Positions 6,376-9,106 of a stretch of 9,106 nt of DNA are shown here, in pieces. The notes beneath the pieces are model-generated. The model worked only from the letters and a program-made list of their open reading frames with translations, did not search any database and was not told where the DNA came from. The DNA lies in assembly GCA_016869895.1 (NCBI GenBank), contig VGDC01000058.1:1-9106 (forward strand). The letters are read 5' to 3'. The position numbers and the translations under genes were made by a program. The number at the start of each line of letters is the position of its first letter. Position 1 is the stretch's first letter. This stretch comes from Alphaproteobacteria bacterium. Lineage in GTDB: Bacteria; Pseudomonadota; Alphaproteobacteria; Rickettsiales; VGDC01.

Positions 6376-7149
6376 TCACCCACGCATATCCAAAGCTGCC
6401 GTATACAGCGGATCGATGGTCTGCACCTGACGGTAAATCTGGTGCTGGAGGCTGTTCGCACCCAAGGCACGCGCCGCGACATCGCTGACATCCGGATGCA
6501 GCGAAATACCCACCTGCGGGCGAACGGAATCCGCCAAAGCCTCCGCCGCCTGCGCGGCTTTGCCCTCGACGGGAAGCACGTCGATTCCCAAACGGAAGGC
6601 ATTCGATTTACCCAGAGCCGCGGCAGCTTCCGCAGCCAGCTCTTCTTCGGATTTTTCGGTGTCGGGGATAGCCACCCTGTTTTCGATGGCCGCTTGCGCC
6701 ACTTCCTGCGCCACAGAATGATCGGATGTGAGCACGGTGGGCGTGGAAGCGGGAGGCGGTGTGGGCACAAGGGCAGGCGTTTCGCCACCCTCCGTAACGG
6801 CATCAATAGCGCTTTGCACAGGGTCAGCACCCGTGGCGACTTCGATGAGCGATGTGGCGGCAGCGATGCCTGCGCCGATGGGTCCGCCGAACAATGCGGC
6901 ACCGGCTATCTTCGCGGCGGCACCCATCTCATCGCCCGTTACCGCGCGATAGACGGTGGAGACACCGGGGATGTGCTGAAGCGGGTTGATGACATCGATG
7001 AGGTCGCCGAAGCCAAAACCGTCCTTGCCCACCATCGTGTCAGCGACGGTCGGTTTGGCGGAAAGCTCCACCGCCGTTTTCAAGGTCGGCTGCTTGGCTT
7101 TCTGAGGGAGAATCAGATTCCCCTGCAAATGTTCACTCACGGTACTCAT
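6376..7149 (-). CDS. Conserved-looking protein of unknown function
   Basis: I do not recognise a named family. The sequence resembles uncharacterised alphaproteobacterial proteins sharing a 'NPLQHIP...YR...TGDE' block (recollection, not a search). The 257 residues have no signal peptide. The probable core (about 45-109) is GFGFGDLIDVINPLQHIPGV, then STVYRAVTGDEM, then a Gly/Ala-rich hydrophobic stretch KIAGAALFGGPIGAGIAAA (80-98), which may be a membrane-interacting or buried helix pair. A Pro/Thr linker spans about 125-141, followed by an acidic Ala-rich helix (145-181, KSEEELAAEAAAALG). The C-terminal part (185-257) contains NSLQHQIYRQV, echoing the core's NPLQH...VYRAV. ATG at 7147-7149 is chosen for AGGTGG five bases upstream; GTG at 7158 is possible. 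It is monocistronic, with an apparent sigma-54 promoter. Confidence 0.8.
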   Translation of the reverse strand: MSTVSEHLQGNLILPQKAKQPTLKTAVELSAKPTVADTMVGKDGFGFGDLIDVINPLQHIPGVSTVYRAVTGDEMGAAAKIAGAALFGGPIGAGIAAATSLIEVATGADPVQSAIDAVTEGGETPALVPTPPPASTPTVLTSDHSVAQEVAQAAIENRVAIPDTEKSEEELAAEAAAALGKSNAFRLGIDVLPVEGKAAQAAEALADSVRPQVGISLHPDVSDVAARALGANSLQHQIYRQVQTIDPLYTAALDMRG

Positions 7150-7154
7150 GCGCA

Positions 7155-7160
7155 CCACCT
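7155..7160 (-). promoter_or_regulatory. Shine-Dalgarno of the unknown gene
   Basis: AGGTGG on the minus strand, 5 bases before the ATG at 7149, supports that start over the overlapping GTG codons at 7153-7158. Confidence 0.65.
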
Positions 7161-7162
7161 AT

Positions 7163-7176
7163 GGGGGAATACCCCC
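7163..7176 (-). promoter_or_regulatory. GC hairpin in the leader of the unknown gene
   Basis: GGGGG-TATT-CCCCC is a perfect five-pair G-C stem with a four-base loop, ending 2 bases before the Shine-Dalgarno. It lies inside the transcript predicted from the sigma-54 promoter. It could affect ribosome access or protect the mRNA 5' end. An operator role on DNA is also possible. Confidence 0.5.
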
Positions 7177-7203
7177 TTGTTCGTGTTATCACGGGAGAAT
7201 AAT

Positions 7204-7219
7204 TGCAAGTGCCGTGCCA
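7204..7219 (-). promoter_or_regulatory. Sigma-54 (RpoN) -24/-12 promoter
   Basis: The minus strand reads C-TGGCACG-GCAC-TTGCA-ATT. It matches every informative base of the sigma-54 consensus TGGCACG-N4-TTGCW, with GG and GC separated by exactly 10 bases. The predicted start is near 7193, giving a leader of about 44 bases to the ATG at 7149. Position and strand are right for the unknown gene. Such promoters need an ATP-dependent enhancer-binding activator, so the gene is probably condition-dependent. Confidence 0.75.
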
Positions 7220-7245
7220 GTATCGGGTGTAATTGGACTGTGAGG

Positions 7246-7261
7246 CGCGGCAGCAGCCGCG
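7246..7261. promoter_or_regulatory. Palindrome upstream of the sigma-54 promoter
   Basis: CGCGGC-AGCA-GCCGCG has perfect 6-base arms centred about 60 bases before the predicted start. A second one, GCGAC-AGCAC-GTCGC, lies at 7298-7312 (about -112). Either may be an activator site; no specific regulator can be assigned. Confidence 0.35.
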
Positions 7262-7271
7262 TTGAGTCATC

Positions 7272-7302
7272 AGCCAGCGTAGCTGCGTGCCATGTGAGCG
7301 AC
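7272..7302. repeat. Repeated half-elements, copy B
   Basis: AGCCAGCGTAGC (7272-7283) is the exact inverse of 6318-6329, and CATGTGAGCGAC (7291-7302) matches 6306-6317 at 11 of 12 bases. The two halves are separated by 7 bases. Compared with copy A, one half is inverted. Confidence 0.45.
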
Positions 7303-7335
7303 AGCACGTCGCGCAGCGGGCGCTGAAAAGGCCAC

Positions 7336-7365
7336 AAAAAACCCGGCAGGATATACCTACCGGGT
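7336..7365 (-). terminator. Intrinsic terminator of the atp operon
   Basis: In the minus-strand transcript ACCCGGTAGG pairs with CCTGCCGGGT (10 bp with one T-G pair, loop TATAT) and is followed by six T's overlapping the stem end. It lies about 38 bases after the atpC stop and marks the end of the ATP synthase operon. Confidence 0.92.
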
Positions 7366-7377
7366 GGAACTTTTTGC

Positions 7378-7402
7378 CTAGGAAAAGGAAGTTATATCCT
7401 AG
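7378..7402. repeat. Short inverted repeat after atpC
   Basis: CTAGGA (7378-7383) and TCCTAG (7397-7402) form a 6-bp inverted repeat directly after the atpC stop, ahead of the terminator. It is weak and may be incidental. Confidence 0.3.
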
Positions 7403-7801
7403 TTATGCCGCCAAAGCCAACGACTCCGCTACCTGCACCTGCTTCTCGGCGAGTGCGATAGCCTCATCGGACAAAGCATCGGCCAGAGCCTTACGGGCAT
7501 CCGCCAAACGCGCGGTCGCCTGATCGCGAGTCACGTCGGTGACTTCCTCAAGGTATTCGCCGAGGATGGTGCAACGTTCGGTCGTGACTTCCGCCATACC
7601 GCCGATGACCACGAAACGCTGCTTCGCACCGCCTACGAGGTGAATCGTCACCACGCCGGGGCGGATAGCGGAAATCAGCGGCGCATGACCGGGAAGCACC
7701 CCGAAGTCGCCTTCAGAACCGGGCACTTCCACCAGCGTCGCTTCGACGGAAGCAAAGAGACGCTCTGGGGTGACCAAATCTACCTGTACGAAATCCGCCA
7801 T
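7403..7801 (-). CDS. atpC: ATP synthase F1 epsilon subunit
   Basis: Epsilon is part of the F1 central stalk; it couples gamma rotation to catalysis and can inhibit ATP hydrolysis. The 132-residue protein has the N-terminal beta-sandwich (about 1-85), with VDLVTPERLFAS at the start, GDFGVLPGHAPLIS (31-44) as the most conserved motif and FVVIGGMAEV (63-72). A C-terminal two-helix hairpin follows (about 90-130, rich in Ala, ending QVAESLALAA). Length fits the family. The ATG lies 2 bases after the atpD stop (TAA-TC-ATG), so translation is probably coupled. It is the last gene of the operon, followed by a strong terminator. Confidence 0.97.
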   Translation of the reverse strand: MADFVQVDLVTPERLFASVEATLVEVPGSEGDFGVLPGHAPLISAIRPGVVTIHLVGGAKQRFVVIGGMAEVTTERCTILGEYLEEVTDVTRDQATARLADARKALADALSDEAIALAEKQVQVAESLALAA

Positions 7802-7803
7802 GA

Positions 7804-9106
7804 TTATGCTGCTTCCGCTGCCAGTTTACGGGCTTTCTGAACCGCTTCCTCGATGGTGCCGACCATGTAGAACGCGGATTCTGGCAGATCGTCGTATTTA
7901 CCTTCGACGATGCCTTTGAAGCCGGCGATGGTGTCAGCCAAGGAAACGAACTTACCGGGGGAACCGGTGAAGACTTCCGCCACGTGGAACGGCTGGGAGA
8001 GGAAACGCTGGATCTTACGGGCGCGTGCCACGATTTGTTTGTCTTCCTCGGAAAGCTCGTCCATACCCAGAATCGCGATGATGTCCTGCAAGGATTTGTA
8101 GGTCTGCAGAACCTTCTGGACGTCACGCGCCACCTGATAGTGCTCTTCACCGACGATCTGTGGGTCGAGCGCGCGGCTGGTGGAGTCGAGCGGGTCAACC
8201 GCAGGGAAGATCGCCATTTCCGCGATGGAGCGGGAAAGAACGGTCGTCGCATCCAAGTGCGCGAAGGAGGTCGCAGGAGCAGGGTCGGTCAAGTCATCCG
8301 CAGGGACGTAGATAGCCTGTACGGAGGTGATGGAGCCCTTCTTGGTGGAGGTGATGCGTTCCTGCATCGCGCCCATGTCGGTCGCCAGCGTGGGCTGGTA
8401 ACCTACTGCGGAAGGGATACGACCGAGCAGCGCGGATACTTCCGAACCAGCCTGCGTGAAGCGGAATACGTTATCCACGAAGAACAGAACGTCCTGACCT
8501 TCATCGTCACGGAAGTATTCCGCGAGGGTAAGACCGGTCAGACCGACGCGTGCACGTGCTCCTGGGGGCTCGTTCATCTGGCCGTACACCAGCGCCGCTT
8601 TGGACTTGGAAGGCTCTTCCAGGTTGATAACGCCGGATTCGATCATCTCGTGGTAAAGGTCGTTACCTTCACGGGTACGTTCACCCACGCCCGCGAAGAC
8701 GGAGAAACCACCGTGGCCTTTCGCGACGTTGTTGATGAGCTCCATGATGGTCACGGTCTTGCCTACGCCCGCACCACCGAAGAGGCCGATTTTACCGCCT
8801 TTGAGGTATGGAGCGAGCAAGTCGATGACCTTGATGCCGGTGACGAGTACTTCCGCCTCGGTGGACTGTTCGGTGAACTCAGGGGCTTTGGCGTGGATGG
8901 GGGACTGTTTCTTGGCTTTCACAGCGCCACGCTCGTCGATCGGCTCGCCGATGACGTTCATGATGCGACCAAGGGTCTCAGGGCCGACGGGAACGGAGAT
9001 AGGCGCGCCGGTGTCATAGACTTTGTGGCCACGGACGAGACCGTCGGTGGAGTCCATAGCGATGGTGCGCACGGTGCCTTCACCGAGGTGCTGGGCGACT
9101 TCGAGA
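7804..9106 (-). CDS. atpD: ATP synthase F1 beta subunit, 5' end beyond window
   Basis: This is the catalytic beta subunit of F1, with 434 codons visible. The reading frame continues to the window edge as LEVAQHLGEGTVRTIAMDST. About 35-40 N-terminal residues are therefore missing, and the GTG at 9072 is not the true start. Key sites are the P-loop GGAGVGKT (8755-8778), the catalytic region GVGERTREGNDLY, Walker B VLFFVDNVFRF, and the DELSEED lever (8041-8061) that pushes the gamma subunit. AGSEVSALLGRIPSAVGYQPTL and the C-terminal helical domain ending KLAAEAA complete it. Nothing is degenerate. It is followed directly by atpC. Confidence 0.98.
   Translation of the reverse strand, partial: LEVAQHLGEGTVRTIAMDSTDGLVRGHKVYDTGAPISVPVGPETLGRIMNVIGEPIDERGAVKAKKQSPIHAKAPEFTEQSTEAEVLVTGIKVIDLLAPYLKGGKIGLFGGAGVGKTVTIMELINNVAKGHGGFSVFAGVGERTREGNDLYHEMIESGVINLEEPSKSKAALVYGQMNEPPGARARVGLTGLTLAEYFRDDEGQDVLFFVDNVFRFTQAGSEVSALLGRIPSAVGYQPTLATDMGAMQERITSTKKGSITSVQAIYVPADDLTDPAPATSFAHLDATTVLSRSIAEMAIFPAVDPLDSTSRALDPQIVGEEHYQVARDVQKVLQTYKSLQDIIAILGMDELSEEDKQIVARARKIQRFLSQPFHVAEVFTGSPGKFVSLADTIAGFKGIVEGKYDDLPESAFYMVGTIEEAVQKARKLAAEAA

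Noticed and set aside
6442..7326. Plus-strand open frame of 294 codons opposite the unknown gene
   Set aside because: The minus-strand gene has a good start, a Shine-Dalgarno and sensible protein composition. The plus frame is Arg/Gly/His-rich and runs through the promoter and palindromes.

Overview
This window reads as chromosomal, moderately GC-rich DNA from a Gram-negative alphaproteobacterium. The evidence is a DUF3576 lipoprotein gene in front of leuS-lptE-holA, an LptE of the alphaproteobacterial CGF-x-x-x-YG type, a trimeric-type outer-membrane porin ending in Phe, and an atp cluster that ends with atpD-atpC. I cannot place it below class; Rhodospirillales-like or Micavibrio-like lineages are guesses. 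Nearly everything is transcribed from the minus strand. The exception is a yggS-family gene near the middle on the plus strand. No mobile element, CRISPR array or RNA gene is visible.

Read in the direction of transcription, from the right edge leftwards: (1) atpD (5' end off the window) and atpC, two bases apart, closed by a strong intrinsic terminator. (2) An uncharacterised gene of 257 codons. Its upstream region carries a textbook -24/-12 sigma-54 promoter, a perfect GC hairpin in the predicted leader, and GC-rich palindromes further upstream that could bind an activator. Its two flanks share short repeated half-elements and hairpins. (3) A plus-strand yggS gene, convergent with the unknown gene and divergent from the porin. 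(4) A porin gene with a long leader that contains a terminator-like hairpin close to the start codon. Its 3' end has a short degenerate second copy of the C-terminal codons, a small hairpin and a strong terminator. (5) A tightly packed unit: DUF3576 lipoprotein, leuS, lptE, holA (3' end off the window). Spacings of 12, 2 and 6 bases suggest co-transcription and partly coupled translation.

Functionally, most of the window is housekeeping: ATP synthesis, leucyl-tRNA charging, LPS export to the outer membrane, replicative clamp loading and PLP homeostasis. Two outer-membrane or envelope genes (porin, DUF3576) sit between them. The most interesting part is the unknown gene with its apparent sigma-54 promoter. 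A housekeeping neighbourhood would not predict enhancer-dependent control, so this protein may belong to a condition-dependent programme such as motility, nitrogen or envelope stress. Which one cannot be told from the sequence.
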